Of a DNA stretch of 64,000 nt, positions 9,211-18,981 are shown piece by piece. Source of the stretch: Lacibacter sediminis (GTDB taxonomy: Bacteria > Bacteroidota > Bacteroidia > Chitinophagales > Chitinophagaceae); the NCBI RefSeq assembly GCF_014168535.1, contig NZ_CP060007.1, forward strand, positions 4,340,001 to 4,404,000, written 5' to 3'. The notes below the pieces were generated by a model, which was given only the letters and a program-made list of their open reading frames with translations, had not been told where the DNA came from and did no database searches. A program made the translations under genes and the position numbers. Position 1 is the stretch's first letter. The number at the start of each line of letters is the position of its first letter.

Positions 9211-9252
9211 GTTATAGGAACCTCTGTTGAGATTTGTTGTTGAGCGATTGCA

Positions 9253-12200
9253 TTAACTGCAACCCATACTGTTACCACAGTTCAAACATTTGTAACAGGT
9301 ACCACTCCTGATGGTGATGTGTCCGCAAGTATTACAGGCAGGTGCATCGCTTTGCATACTCTTCGCTGCTGCATTCACTGCATCAAGACCATTATCCATC
9401 TTCACAGGATTTGCAGCAACACGTTGTGCCTTCTGCACCTGTGGTGTAGTTGGTACTGATCCGACCACTCTTACATCACTTAGTTCCGGAGTTTTTTTTT
9501 CGTATTCCAACCCTGTCGGCACATCATCCCAATCATCCATACCTGTATTGTTGATCTCAGGTTTATCCAATACATGAACAAGATCAGTACGTCCTAAGTA
9601 TTCATAAGCCAGGCAACGGAATACAAAGTCAACAATTGAAGTGGTTGATTTAATATTCGGATGATCTACCATGCCGCTTGGTTCAAACTTGGTAAACACA
9701 AACTTCTCTGCATATTCTTCTAACGGAACACCATATTGTAAACCAACAGAAATAGCAATGGCAAAACTGTTCATCAAACCTTTCAACGTGCTACCTTCTT
9801 TTGCCAGATCAACAAAGATTTCTCCTAATGTACCATCACTGTATTCACCTGTACGTAAGAAAATAGCCTGGCCATTGATCTTCGCTTTTTGCGTAAAGCC
9901 ACGACGTTTAGCAGGTAATGTTCTGCGTTCAACAATGCGTGCAAGTTGACGTTTCAGTTTTGTATCAGGTGAAGCCTGTACACGTTTGTTCAATTCTTCC
10001 AGCAGTTCTTCTACTGTAAGCTTGGCCATGTCAACAATATTGCTTTCGGCTATTGCGGCTATTTCTTCTGCTGCAGTTTCAGTTGATTCTTTTTTCTTCT
10101 TGTCGCTTCCTTTTGTACTTAACGGTTGCGAAAGTTTAGAACCATCACGATACAATGCACATGCTTTTAAACCGAGCTTCCAGCTTTCATAATAAGCATC
10201 AGCAATTTCTTCAACTGTTGCTTCATTTGGCAGGTTGATGGTTTTTGAAATAGCACCACTCAGGAATGGTTGTGCAGCACCCATCATTTTAATATGACCG
10301 CTATGATGAATATAACGTTGCCCTTTCTTACCGCATCTGTTTGCACAATCAAATACCGGATAGTGTTCCAGTTTTAAGAATGGAGCACCTTCAACCGTCA
10401 TTGTACCGCAGATATAATCATTTGCTTCAGCGATCTGTTCATCAGTAAAGCCTAAAGCTTCTAATAAACTCCATTCAAAATCGTTATATTGATCCGGAGT
10501 AAAACCAAGACGTTGCAAACATTCTTCGCCCAATGCATATTTGTTGAATACAAATCCAATTTCAAATGCACTTGCAAGTGATGCTTCGATCTTCTTGATC
10601 TCTTCAGCAATAAATCCTTTTTCGCTGAGGCTTTGAGGATTTACATGCGGTGCACCATTCAATGAAGCTGATCCTACTGCATATTTTACAATCGCTTCAC
10701 TTTCTCTTTCAGTATAACCGAGCTTTTTCAAAGCTGCCGGTACAGATTGGTTGATGATCTTGAAATAACCACCACCGCTTAATTTTTTAAATTTCACCAA
10801 AGCGAAATCAGGTTCAACGCCGGTTGTATCGCAATCCATCACCAACCCAATTGTTCCTGTTGGAGCAATAACCGTTGTTTGTGCATTACGATAACCATAT
10901 TTCTCTCCCATTTCTACTGCATCGTCCCAGCTCTTGCAGGCACTTGTGAGTAAATAATCAGGACAGTATTGTGCTTTAATACCTAATGGTTTAATGCTTA
11001 ATCCTACATATGCTTCTTCAGCATCGTAAGCAGCTGCACGGTGGTTACGCATTACACGCAACATATCTTCTGCGTTCTCTTCGTAACGTGGGAACGCACC
11101 GAGGAAGGAAGCCATCTCTGCAGATGTTTTGTAAGAGATGCCCGTCATGATTGCTGTTAATGCACCGGCAATACCACGTGCTTCTTCACTATCGTAAGGA
11201 ATACCCATTACCATCAGCATTGAACCGAGGTTGGCATAACCCAAACCGAGTGTGCGGTAATCGTATGAAAGTTGTGCAACATCTTTTGAAGGGAACTGTG
11301 CCATTAACACAGAAATTTCCAACACTGCTGTCCACAAACGACAAACGTATTCAAACCCTTGTACATCGAAGGTTTGTGTTTCTTCATCAAACAAACGACG
11401 AAGATTTACCGAAGCGAGATTACAGGCAGTATTATCAAGGAACATATATTCACTGCAAGGATTGGATGCGTTGATGCGTCCGCCTTTTGGTGATGTATGC
11501 CATTCGTTAATTGTTGTATCGTACTGTGTACCCGGATCAGCACAACGCCATGCAGCATAAGCGATCTGGTTCCACACTTCCTGTGAAGGAATTTTTTTCA
11601 TTGTACGACCATCAGTACGTGCTTTCAATTCCCAATCTTCACCCTTCTCTAATTTCTCAAAGAATTCGTTTGGTATACGTACAGAGTTGTTTGAGTTTTG
11701 TCCACTCACTGTGCGGTAAGCTTCACCTTCGTAATCAGATGCATAACCTGCATTGATCAAAGCACCTACTTTCTTTTCTTCTTCAACTTTCCAGTTGATG
11801 AAGTCCATGATCTCAGGATGATCTAAATCGAGACAAACCATCTTTGCAGCTCTGCGTGTTGTACCACCACTTTTGATAGCACCTGCAGCACGGTCGCCTA
11901 TTTTCAGGAAACTCATCAAACCACTTGATGTACCACCGCCGCTGAGTTTCTCACCTTCGCCACGAATAGTAGAAAAGTTTGTACCTACACCGGAACCATA
12001 TTTAAAAATTCTTGCTTCACGCACCCAGAGATCCATCAAACCACCTTCATTCACCAGATCATCACTCACACTGAGGATGAAGCAGGCATGTGGTTGAGGA
12101 CGTTCGTATGCAGAAGTTGATTTCTTTAATTCGCCATCGTTCGCATCAACAAAGTAGTGACCTTGTGGCTTTCCTTTGATGCCATAACTTTCATACAAAC

Positions 12201-12624
12201 CCGAATTAAACCATTGCGGACTGTTAGGCACGCACACCTGGTTTAAAATACTATACACTAACTCTTCATAAAATACCTGTGCATCTTGCTCAGTTGCAAA
12301 ATAGCCGTAACGCTCACCCCACACCCGCCAGCAATTGGCCATACGATGTGCCACCTGCTTAGAAGAAGTTTCACGACCCAATGAACCATCAGGTTGTGGT
12401 ACACCCGCCTTACGAAAATATTTTTGCGCCAAAATATCTGTTGCGATCTGACTCCAATGACTCGGCACCTCCACATTATTCATCTCAAACACAACTTCTC
12501 CGGATGGATTGCGAATCACAGAAGTACGGTAATCATACTCAAACAGGTCGAAGGGAGTAACTCCTTCTTTTGTGAACCGGCGGCTGAACTTCAGCCCCTG
12601 ATCTTGTTTCTTTTTGCTGGCCAT
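9253..12624 (-). CDS. nrdJ: Adenosylcobalamin-dependent (class II) ribonucleoside reductase
   Basis: I start at the ATG at 12622-12624 (MASKKKQDQGLKFSRRFT); the longer reading adds 30 residues that do not look like the family. The 1123-residue protein carries the class II core. The substrate-site cysteine lies in HACFILSVSDDL. NPCSE and, 11 residues after its Cys, ACNLASVNL match the thiyl/redox cysteines of Thermotoga NrdJ. APTGTIGLVMDCDTTG lies further on. A C-terminal zinc-ribbon-like tail (CNTCG ... CYKCLNCGNSMGC) supplies redox or metal cysteines. The enzyme makes deoxyribonucleotides without needing oxygen, using coenzyme B12. Unusually long for a class II enzyme, but typical of the subgroup with C-terminal extension. 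No B12 riboswitch was recognised upstream. Confidence 0.93.
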   Translation of the reverse strand: MASKKKQDQGLKFSRRFTKEGVTPFDLFEYDYRTSVIRNPSGEVVFEMNNVEVPSHWSQIATDILAQKYFRKAGVPQPDGSLGRETSSKQVAHRMANCWRVWGERYGYFATEQDAQVFYEELVYSILNQVCVPNSPQWFNSGLYESYGIKGKPQGHYFVDANDGELKKSTSAYERPQPHACFILSVSDDLVNEGGLMDLWVREARIFKYGSGVGTNFSTIRGEGEKLSGGGTSSGLMSFLKIGDRAAGAIKSGGTTRRAAKMVCLDLDHPEIMDFINWKVEEEKKVGALINAGYASDYEGEAYRTVSGQNSNNSVRIPNEFFEKLEKGEDWELKARTDGRTMKKIPSQEVWNQIAYAAWRCADPGTQYDTTINEWHTSPKGGRINASNPCSEYMFLDNTACNLASVNLRRLFDEETQTFDVQGFEYVCRLWTAVLEISVLMAQFPSKDVAQLSYDYRTLGLGYANLGSMLMVMGIPYDSEEARGIAGALTAIMTGISYKTSAEMASFLGAFPRYEENAEDMLRVMRNHRAAAYDAEEAYVGLSIKPLGIKAQYCPDYLLTSACKSWDDAVEMGEKYGYRNAQTTVIAPTGTIGLVMDCDTTGVEPDFALVKFKKLSGGGYFKIINQSVPAALKKLGYTERESEAIVKYAVGSASLNGAPHVNPQSLSEKGFIAEEIKKIEASLASAFEIGFVFNKYALGEECLQRLGFTPDQYNDFEWSLLEALGFTDEQIAEANDYICGTMTVEGAPFLKLEHYPVFDCANRCGKKGQRYIHHSGHIKMMGAAQPFLSGAISKTINLPNEATVEEIADAYYESWKLGLKACALYRDGSKLSQPLSTKGSDKKKKESTETAAEEIAAIAESNIVDMAKLTVEELLEELNKRVQASPDTKLKRQLARIVERRTLPAKRRGFTQKAKINGQAIFLRTGEYSDGTLGEIFVDLAKEGSTLKGLMNSFAIAISVGLQYGVPLEEYAEKFVFTKFEPSGMVDHPNIKSTTSIVDFVFRCLAYEYLGRTDLVHVLDKPEINNTGMDDWDDVPTGLEYEKKTPELSDVRVVGSVPTTPQVQKAQRVAANPVKMDNGLDAVNAAAKSMQSDAPACNTCGHITIRSGTCYKCLNCGNSMGCS

Positions 12625-13045
12625 TTTGATCTGTAAGTTTTGTGGGTTAGTTAGTGGTTGGGTTAAGAAATCGTTAAACGATAGACTACGAAAATATTTT
12701 TTCAAACGATACACCCAAAGTCATAGATATGCACAGACTGTGGAAATCAGCCGCAAATGCAATACCAACGTGTGTTTGCCTGTGGATACTGAGTTTTCAA
12801 CCCCCTGTTTTAAAAAATGAGCAAAAAAAACTTGGCTGTTTCCAAATATTTCCCTTTGGCCTGCTGCCATTGCATTTGAGGGCACGAATACCCGAAAATG
12901 AAACTAACGCTGGCATCTAAACGCAGAAAAATGTGCTCCTGCTGATATCAGAATTTAACCTAATATCTGCCCTGTGAGATAAAAAGAACTGAATATGAAA
13001 AAGATGGACATTTTTTTGCATTTTTGCAGGAATAGGATTCACTGA
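12625..13045. other. 421-bp gene-free region between divergent nrdJ and GGGP synthase genes
   Basis: This region should hold both divergent promoters. No exact TAnnTTTG element was found on either strand; GCATTTTTG, about 20 bp before the plus-strand gene, is a partial match. I looked for a cobalamin riboswitch core ahead of nrdJ and did not recognise one. The small open frames here show no signal, domain or conserved feature that would support a gene. Confidence 0.6.
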
Positions 13046-13801
13046 ATGAAGCAACACATCTATAAAGAATTACAGGAGCGAAAACAGAAAGGGCAAAAAT
13101 CATTTGCTGTTTTAATTGATCCTGATAAAGTTGATCCACCCGCCATTGAACAGTTGGTAAAGCTTTCTGTGGATGCAGGTGTAGATTATTTTCTTGTAGG
13201 TGGAAGTTTGGTTATCTCCAATCAACTGGATGAAGTAGTGCAGCAGATAAAAGCTGCCTGCGATATTCCGGTGATACTTTTTCCCGGTAGTCCTTCACAG
13301 ATCAGTAAATACGCTGATGGGTTGTTATATCTTTCATTGATCTCGGGACGTAATCCTGAATTATTGATCGGTCAGCATGTGATCTCTGCACCGTTTGTGA
13401 AACAAAGCGGACTTGAAATTATTTCAACAGCTTATATGGTAGTTGATGGTGGTGCGCCCACAACTGTTTCATATATCAGCAATGCGGCTCCTCTCCCATC
13501 TGATAAAAATGAGATTGCTATGTGTACTGCAATGGCCGGTGAAATGCTGGGCATGAAAGTAGTTTACATGGATGCAGGCAGTGGTGCCAAGCGACCTATC
13601 AGCGAAAGCATGATCCAGGCAGTAGCACAACAAATTGAAGCTCCTCTCATTATCGGTGGTGGTATTACCGATCCTGAAAAAGCATACCGCAACTGTAAAG
13701 CGGGTGCTGATGTAATTGTAATTGGCAATGCTATTGAGAAAAACGCCACACTTATTAAAGAAATGGCCGCAGCTATACATAGTGTGCCTGTAAAAGCATA
13801 A
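13046..13801 (+). CDS. Geranylgeranylglyceryl/heptaprenylglyceryl phosphate synthase family
   Basis: The 251-residue protein has the TIM-barrel phosphate-binding pattern of the GGGP/PcrB family. AVLIDPDKVDP (residues 22-32) comes near the start, then FLVGGS, VILFPGSPSQIS, YMVVDGG, VVYMDAGSGA, LIIGGGITDPEKA and ADVIVIGNAIE. In archaea the enzyme joins a polyprenyl diphosphate to glycerol-1-phosphate to start ether-lipid synthesis; bacterial group II members of this type occur in many Bacteroidota. The chain length used cannot be read from sequence alone. It is monocistronic, followed after 68 bp by an M48 protease gene. Confidence 0.9.
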   Translation: MKQHIYKELQERKQKGQKSFAVLIDPDKVDPPAIEQLVKLSVDAGVDYFLVGGSLVISNQLDEVVQQIKAACDIPVILFPGSPSQISKYADGLLYLSLISGRNPELLIGQHVISAPFVKQSGLEIISTAYMVVDGGAPTTVSYISNAAPLPSDKNEIAMCTAMAGEMLGMKVVYMDAGSGAKRPISESMIQAVAQQIEAPLIIGGGITDPEKAYRNCKAGADVIVIGNAIEKNATLIKEMAAAIHSVPVKA

Positions 13802-13869
13802 AAATCCCTTCATAGGTATTATTTTTACCGGGTATTAAATTCCTTGTTAAGCAGGAACCACAACCCAGT

Positions 13870-15249
13870 ATGCTTTTGAAAACCATTGTCCACACTTTCT
13901 TATTGTTATTGTTCTGCTCATTGCTATCAGCACAGCAAAATCCTTTTTATAATTTTCAAACGGATGACACGATTCTGAAAAAGAATTGGGTACAATCCGT
14001 TCGCCTTGTAAAAACATCATGGTTGTCGAAAGTTACACCATCGCTAAGAAAGGATTACGAAGAGATCTATAAAACACATTTCGGGCAGATTGAAAAAACA
14101 ATTAACAGCAAAAGTCCGCTAACTGCAAAAGAACCTCATCAATACCTGCAACAGGTACTTGGTAAGATCATTAAAGCAAATCCTGTTTTAAAAGCTGATG
14201 AACTAAGAATATTTTTTACACGTGACTGGTGGCCGAATGCATACAGTATGGGTGATGGATCTATAGCCATTAATGCGGGACTTGTGATACATATGCATAA
14301 CGAAGCAGAACTCGCATTTGTGTTGTGTCATGAATTAGCTCATTATCACAAATCACACACGCTGCAGTCTGTCGACAACTACGTTACCGTTACCAATAGT
14401 TCAGAATTTCAAAAGAAATTAAAAGAACTTTCGAAAAAAGAATATAGTGTAAATGCAGAACTTGAAAAACTCAGTCTCAATTTAATATTCAACAGCAGGC
14501 ATCATAGCCGTAGTAAAGAAACAGAAGCTGATTTGCAGGCTTTCAGTTTTTTCAAGAATACCGGGTACGATGCAAACGGTATTGTATCGTTACTGCAATT
14601 ACTTGATACGGTTGATAAAGCCACTGTTTTCACAAAGCTCAATGTGCAAACAATGCTCAACTTTGAAAGCTATCCGTTTAAAAAGAAATGGATACAGGAA
14701 GAGTCAGCTATTTTCAGTAAAATAAATACACAGACTACCGAAGAAAAAGCGAAAGAAATAGATTCCTTCAAAACACATCCTGATTGCACTGTTCGTATTG
14801 CTGCATTGAAAGACTCAGTTGCTTCCCAATCAGCAGGTAACTCTTTCCTGGTTGATGAAAACTATTTCCAAAAACTGAAAGAAGAACTGATGCTTGAAAT
14901 GATTGAGCATACGTATCAATCGGGTAATGTAAGCCGCAATATTTATTACAACCTGCTTCTGTTACAACAGCAAAAATATACAAATCTTGCTGCTTATTTA
15001 ATTGCCAGAGATCTGAATAAACTCTACGAACAACAGAAAAATCACAAAGCAGGTTTATTACTTGATACGGAAAACAAATTCTATTCAGACGATTACAACC
15101 AACTTCTCAGATTGCTTAACCGTATACGACTTGATGAGATGGCGCAACTGACACGATCGTTTTGTAACCGCTATTTATCCCCCTTAAAAGAATATCAGCC
15201 TGTAGCAGAACAACTAAACATAGCCGAAAAAAACAATAATCAACATTAA
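13870..15249 (+). CDS. Secreted M48-family zinc metalloprotease
   Basis: A signal peptide (MLLKTIVHTFLLLLFCSLLSAQQ) leads a 459-residue protein. The zinc motif HELAHYHKSH begins at His154 with catalytic Glu155 and His158, and the third ligand is Glu217 in KETEAD (the ExxAD pattern). Upstream, YSMGDGSIAINAGLV is the usual M48 edge strand before the catalytic helix. The C-terminal 200 residues are helical and lack a recognisable domain. M48 proteases of this soluble type (BepA-like) act in the periplasm on outer-membrane proteins. The gene is followed by only 15 bp by an unknown secreted protein, so the two are probably co-translated partners. Confidence 0.9.
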   Translation: MLLKTIVHTFLLLLFCSLLSAQQNPFYNFQTDDTILKKNWVQSVRLVKTSWLSKVTPSLRKDYEEIYKTHFGQIEKTINSKSPLTAKEPHQYLQQVLGKIIKANPVLKADELRIFFTRDWWPNAYSMGDGSIAINAGLVIHMHNEAELAFVLCHELAHYHKSHTLQSVDNYVTVTNSSEFQKKLKELSKKEYSVNAELEKLSLNLIFNSRHHSRSKETEADLQAFSFFKNTGYDANGIVSLLQLLDTVDKATVFTKLNVQTMLNFESYPFKKKWIQEESAIFSKINTQTTEEKAKEIDSFKTHPDCTVRIAALKDSVASQSAGNSFLVDENYFQKLKEELMLEMIEHTYQSGNVSRNIYYNLLLLQQQKYTNLAAYLIARDLNKLYEQQKNHKAGLLLDTENKFYSDDYNQLLRLLNRIRLDEMAQLTRSFCNRYLSPLKEYQPVAEQLNIAEKNNNQH

Positions 15250-15264
15250 AACAAAACCACAGAA

Positions 15265-16809
15265 ATGAAAAAACTAACAGTTTTATTTATGCTTATGAGC
15301 TTCTTTGCAAGCACACAAGCACAAAAATTAAGCATCGCAAATATCCAGAAATCAAGTGTTCTCCGCAACTCAGATGCTATTAAAGAAGGCAGTGAAGTTA
15401 AAGGCTATTACTTTTTTTACGTAAGTGATAAGATCGATCGTAACACAAACGAGTATACGTTACAGATCATGGACCAGAGCCTTAATAAATTAAAGGAAGT
15501 GAAGTTCCAGGATTCAAAAAATGTTATTATTCTCGAATCGTCTTTCAACGGAACCGATCTTGTTTTTTTATTTTATAACTCCGATGACAATATCTTAAGT
15601 TATCAGGTTTATGGGGCCGATGGCACAAAGAAATACTACTACACAAAAAGTATTACAAAAAAAGACGAAGCTTTTCTAGCTATATCTTTACATATGAATG
15701 ATGAAGACAGTAATTTCAAAGGCCTTTATCCTGTTGAAGGAAAAGGGTTCATCTCAAACATGCCAAGCAGGGACAATAAGGATTTTACTTTTCAAATCAG
15801 CTATATAGGGAGTGATTCAAAAAAACAGTGGAGTTATGTTCCTGCAATAGATGGCAAAATGTTTTTAGGCGATTACCTGGGCACTTTTAACAACGTGGTT
15901 TATATTGAAATGTTGAAATTTTCCGGTATGCTTGATCGCAATCCCGACTCATTTATTCTTGGATTATCACTCGAAAATGGCAAACTACTATTTCAAAAAT
16001 CCACCAACGAAGGAAAATATAATTTTTTTCCTATCAGCATGTCTGTCTTAAATGATGGCAAAGCTTATGTGTATGGAGAGTATTTTAATAAGGGCGGAAA
16101 TGTAATGAAAGACAAATCGCAGGGATTTGCGTTTATTGGTATTGATGATAAAGGGAAAACATTAACTGAAAAATATTCCTCTTGGGCTCTTGACCTTGGC
16201 AAACAACTTGGCGCAAACGGAAATGGCAAAATTGATAACCTGGGCTATATGTACCTCCACAGTATGGTACAGGCTGATGATGGCAGTATTTATGCTATTG
16301 GTGAGGGATATAAAAAAGCAGCAAGTGCACTTGGTATTACTGCTCAGGTATTAAGTGGCGGCAGATCGGGTATGAGTACAGTTAAGCTCAAAGTAACGGA
16401 TATGGTAATGATCAAGTTTGATAAAGATTTTACAGTAAAAGAAGCGTCCATTTATGAGAAAAATGATAATGATATTCTATTAGGTTCCGGCGATGAATTT
16501 GTCAGCACTCAAATGTTAGGAAAACAGTTGAAGTTTTCAAACGCTTTTGACTATGCTTACACACAAGTAAATAAAGACCATAGCTCTTTTTCAATTTGCT
16601 ACAGCGACTATGAACGTGGTAAAAATTACAAAGGAGCAACGTTCAATTCTATAACATACAGCGATGGCAAACTTACGCAGGATAAGATCCAGACAAAATC
16701 AGATGCCACACGATCAATTGTATTACCTGCCCGTCAGGGACAAGTGTTGATCATGGATTATTATAAAAAAGATAAGAAGCTTGATCTGCATTTTGAAAAG
16801 CTAAATTAA
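15265..16809 (+). CDS. Secreted protein of unknown function paired with the M48 protease (514 aa)
   Basis: The signal peptide is MKKLTVLFMLMSFFASTQAQ. The mature protein consists of alternating short beta segments with repeated patterns such as GADGTKKYYYTK, DDGSIYAIGEGY and FAFIGIDDKGK, which suggests a beta-propeller-like fold. No enzyme motif or named domain was recognised. It sits 15 bp after the M48 protease and ends at a strong terminator, so it belongs to a two-gene unit. Substrate, adaptor or inhibitor of the protease are all possible; this is inference from position. Confidence 0.8.
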   Translation: MKKLTVLFMLMSFFASTQAQKLSIANIQKSSVLRNSDAIKEGSEVKGYYFFYVSDKIDRNTNEYTLQIMDQSLNKLKEVKFQDSKNVIILESSFNGTDLVFLFYNSDDNILSYQVYGADGTKKYYYTKSITKKDEAFLAISLHMNDEDSNFKGLYPVEGKGFISNMPSRDNKDFTFQISYIGSDSKKQWSYVPAIDGKMFLGDYLGTFNNVVYIEMLKFSGMLDRNPDSFILGLSLENGKLLFQKSTNEGKYNFFPISMSVLNDGKAYVYGEYFNKGGNVMKDKSQGFAFIGIDDKGKTLTEKYSSWALDLGKQLGANGNGKIDNLGYMYLHSMVQADDGSIYAIGEGYKKAASALGITAQVLSGGRSGMSTVKLKVTDMVMIKFDKDFTVKEASIYEKNDNDILLGSGDEFVSTQMLGKQLKFSNAFDYAYTQVNKDHSSFSICYSDYERGKNYKGATFNSITYSDGKLTQDKIQTKSDATRSIVLPARQGQVLIMDYYKKDKKLDLHFEKLN

Positions 16810-16832
16810 ATTTCAACTATTGATCAGAAAAT

Positions 16833-16858
16833 AAAAAAGGAGCAATGCTCCTTTTTTT
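16833..16858. terminator. Bidirectional terminator between the convergent M48 unit and M28 peptidase gene
   Basis: Stem AAAAAAGGAGC/GCTCCTTTTTT with a 3-base loop, A-run on the left and T-run on the right, so it can stop transcription from both sides. It lies between the stops at 16809 and 16882. Confidence 0.85.
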
Positions 16859-16881
16859 ATTTATCTCAAAGTTTTCGGATA

Positions 16882-18168
16882 TTATCTCAGTTCTTCCACT
16901 TTCACTCTCGTTGGTGAATCTTTTCCCGCTACAATACTTCTAGCGCTTAATGCAATGGACTTAATGATCATGGCCATATTATCCATATCCAGCGTTTCCA
17001 CTTCATCAGATACTTTGTGATAATTGGGTTCGCTATCCATTTTTGAAGTTGAGATGGTGTGCGCAGGCACGCCTAAACGTGCCAGGGTTGCATTATCGGA
17101 ACGATAGAATAAATTCTGATCGGTATATGGATCTGGATGAAATGTGAATCCGGTTCCTTCAAGGTTCTTCTGCATAATGGCACCCATATCAGTTTTTTCA
17201 TAACCGGTGATGTATGCTGAGTTTTTACCCCACTTACTTTCTGTACCGATCATTTCAATGTTAAACATGGCAGCAACTTTTGCAGGATCAAATTGCTTGG
17301 AAAAATACTGTGCACCGTAACCACCCGATTCTTCTGCAGTAAATGCAGCAAAGATGATGGTACGTTCATTATTATTTAATGCTTTGTAATACTTCGCCAG
17401 CATAATAACAGCAGTTGTTCCTGCCGCATCATCATTGGCACCATTAAAGATCGAATCACCATCAACAGGTTTGCCAATACCGATATGATCATAGTGACCT
17501 GAAAAGATCACATATTCATCTTTCTTACTCTTCCCTGGAATTATACCAACTACGTTCGACAGTTTCTGTTCAGTAATTTCATGTTGTGCTTCAATACTGT
17601 AAGTTGATGGATCGACGGTAGTCAACACAAAGACAACATTGTTCTTCATTGGGAACATGCCACGTTTAAATCCAGTCAGCCTTCCAAAGTTCTTACTGTA
17701 AGAAGTATCAACCAGCACTACATAATTTTTTCCTGAACGGATATATTTCTGCGCTTCAGTAAACAGATTTACACCTGCCGAAAGTTTTACTTTCTCATAA
17801 CCGGATTTCTCATTGATTGTTAAACTACCACTGGTTGTTATAACAACAACATTCTTTGCATCTACTGCTTGCTGATCAAAGCTGCAGGTTAATCCCTTAA
17901 ATCGTGGAGTAAGAATTGTAAACTCCTGGCGGTAGGTACCGCTGTTGTTCCATGATTCCAAACCGGCAGCTTTAAATTCTGCAGCAATAAAATCAGCAGC
18001 TTTATCGATCTCCGGAGAAAACACACGACGTCCTTTCATTTCATCTGATGCAAGTACTCGTTCAATGCGTTCAACTTCTTTCGCATTGATAATGTTCTCA
18101 ACTTTCGTTTGTGCAAATAAAAACGTGGCTACTGTAAGCAATAACCACGTTGCAAAAATTTTCTTCAT
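16882..18168 (-). CDS. Secreted M28-family aminopeptidase
   Basis: The 428-residue protein has a signal peptide (MKKIFATWLLLTVATFLFAQ) and the co-catalytic two-zinc motifs of M28: GHYDHIG (His225, Asp227), NGANDDAAGT (Asp246 region), TAEESGGYG (Glu279/280), IEMIG (Glu305) and NYHKVSD (His384). Family members are exported aminopeptidases or carboxypeptidases that trim peptides. The start of the gene lies 32 bp after the LytTR response regulator stop in the same direction, so it may be the last gene of the kinase-regulator operon. Confidence 0.9.
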   Translation of the reverse strand: MKKIFATWLLLTVATFLFAQTKVENIINAKEVERIERVLASDEMKGRRVFSPEIDKAADFIAAEFKAAGLESWNNSGTYRQEFTILTPRFKGLTCSFDQQAVDAKNVVVITTSGSLTINEKSGYEKVKLSAGVNLFTEAQKYIRSGKNYVVLVDTSYSKNFGRLTGFKRGMFPMKNNVVFVLTTVDPSTYSIEAQHEITEQKLSNVVGIIPGKSKKDEYVIFSGHYDHIGIGKPVDGDSIFNGANDDAAGTTAVIMLAKYYKALNNNERTIIFAAFTAEESGGYGAQYFSKQFDPAKVAAMFNIEMIGTESKWGKNSAYITGYEKTDMGAIMQKNLEGTGFTFHPDPYTDQNLFYRSDNATLARLGVPAHTISTSKMDSEPNYHKVSDEVETLDMDNMAMIIKSIALSARSIVAGKDSPTRVKVEELR

Positions 18169-18200
18169 TCGATAAGGTATTACAATAAAAGATTTACGAT

Positions 18201-18938
18201 TTATAAGCTCATCATTTCTTTAAACTTCACGGCTTGTCGGCGACTCACTTCTATTTTATCACCACCATGAATTTCCAATAATAACCCGCCATTGAAATAA
18301 GGTTCTACTTTTTCGATCATGCGCAGGTTCACAATATGCTTGCGGTTGGCACGGAAAAATATCTTCTCGTCCAAACGTTCTTCCAATGCATTCAATGATT
18401 TTAAAATGAGTGGTTTGTTTGGGCCGAAATAAACCTTTGCATAGTTGCCCACACTTTCAAACAAACGGATATCGCTCAGCTTTACAAACCAGCAACGTTC
18501 ACCATCTTTTACAAAAACCTGGTCGTTCTCACTCAGCATGCTGCGGTTCACCGATATCGGTTCACCATCAACTGTTGTTTCTTTGTCATCTTCATCCAGC
18601 TTATGCAATGCATCAGCAAGACGCTTGGGTTCAATCGGCTTCAACAAATAATCCAATGCGTTCACTTCAAAAGCACGCAATGCATATTCATCATAAGCGG
18701 TGGTAAAGATCACTTCGGGTGTGCGGTCAAGTTCGCTCAACAGATCAAATCCAGTTTTACCCGGCATCTGGATATCAAGAAAAATAAGATCAGGATTCAA
18801 TGCTTCGATCTTCTGTAAACCTTCATCTACATTCGATGCTTCATCGATCACCTCTATATCCGGAAATTCGGTCAATAATTTTTTCAGTTCATTCCTGGCC
18901 AAACGTTCATCATCAATAATGATAGCTCTTTTGTTCAT
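18201..18938 (-). CDS. LytTR-family response regulator
   Basis: The receiver domain (residues 1-120) has the acidic pocket IIDDE, the phosphorylation site Asp55 in FLDIQMPG, and the conserved TTAYDEYALRAFEVNALDYLLKP segment. The C-terminal LytTR DNA-binding domain (about 145-245) contains VFVKDGERCWFVKLSDI, YAKVYF, and FFRANRKHIVNL followed by SRRQAVKFKEMM. It should bind direct-repeat DNA as a dimer when phosphorylated. The histidine kinase gene lies 43 bp upstream in the same operon, and the M28 peptidase follows. Confidence 0.95.
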   Translation of the reverse strand: MNKRAIIIDDERLARNELKKLLTEFPDIEVIDEASNVDEGLQKIEALNPDLIFLDIQMPGKTGFDLLSELDRTPEVIFTTAYDEYALRAFEVNALDYLLKPIEPKRLADALHKLDEDDKETTVDGEPISVNRSMLSENDQVFVKDGERCWFVKLSDIRLFESVGNYAKVYFGPNKPLILKSLNALEERLDEKIFFRANRKHIVNLRMIEKVEPYFNGGLLLEIHGGDKIEVSRRQAVKFKEMMSL

Positions 18939-18981
18939 GGCTCGTTATTTTATTAGGTACAATTTAATCTATTGTTGTTAA

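Noticed and set aside
9072..9278. 68-codon minus-strand frame after nrdJ
   Set aside because: It runs across the nrdJ stop and the terminator hairpin and has no recognisable feature.
12614..12920. Small plus-strand frames upstream of nrdJ
   Set aside because: They overlap the nrdJ start or lie in its promoter region with no signal peptide, domain or neighbour support.
12625..13045. Possible cobalamin riboswitch ahead of nrdJ
   Set aside because: No B12-box-like core was recognised on the minus strand; a covariance-model search would be decisive.
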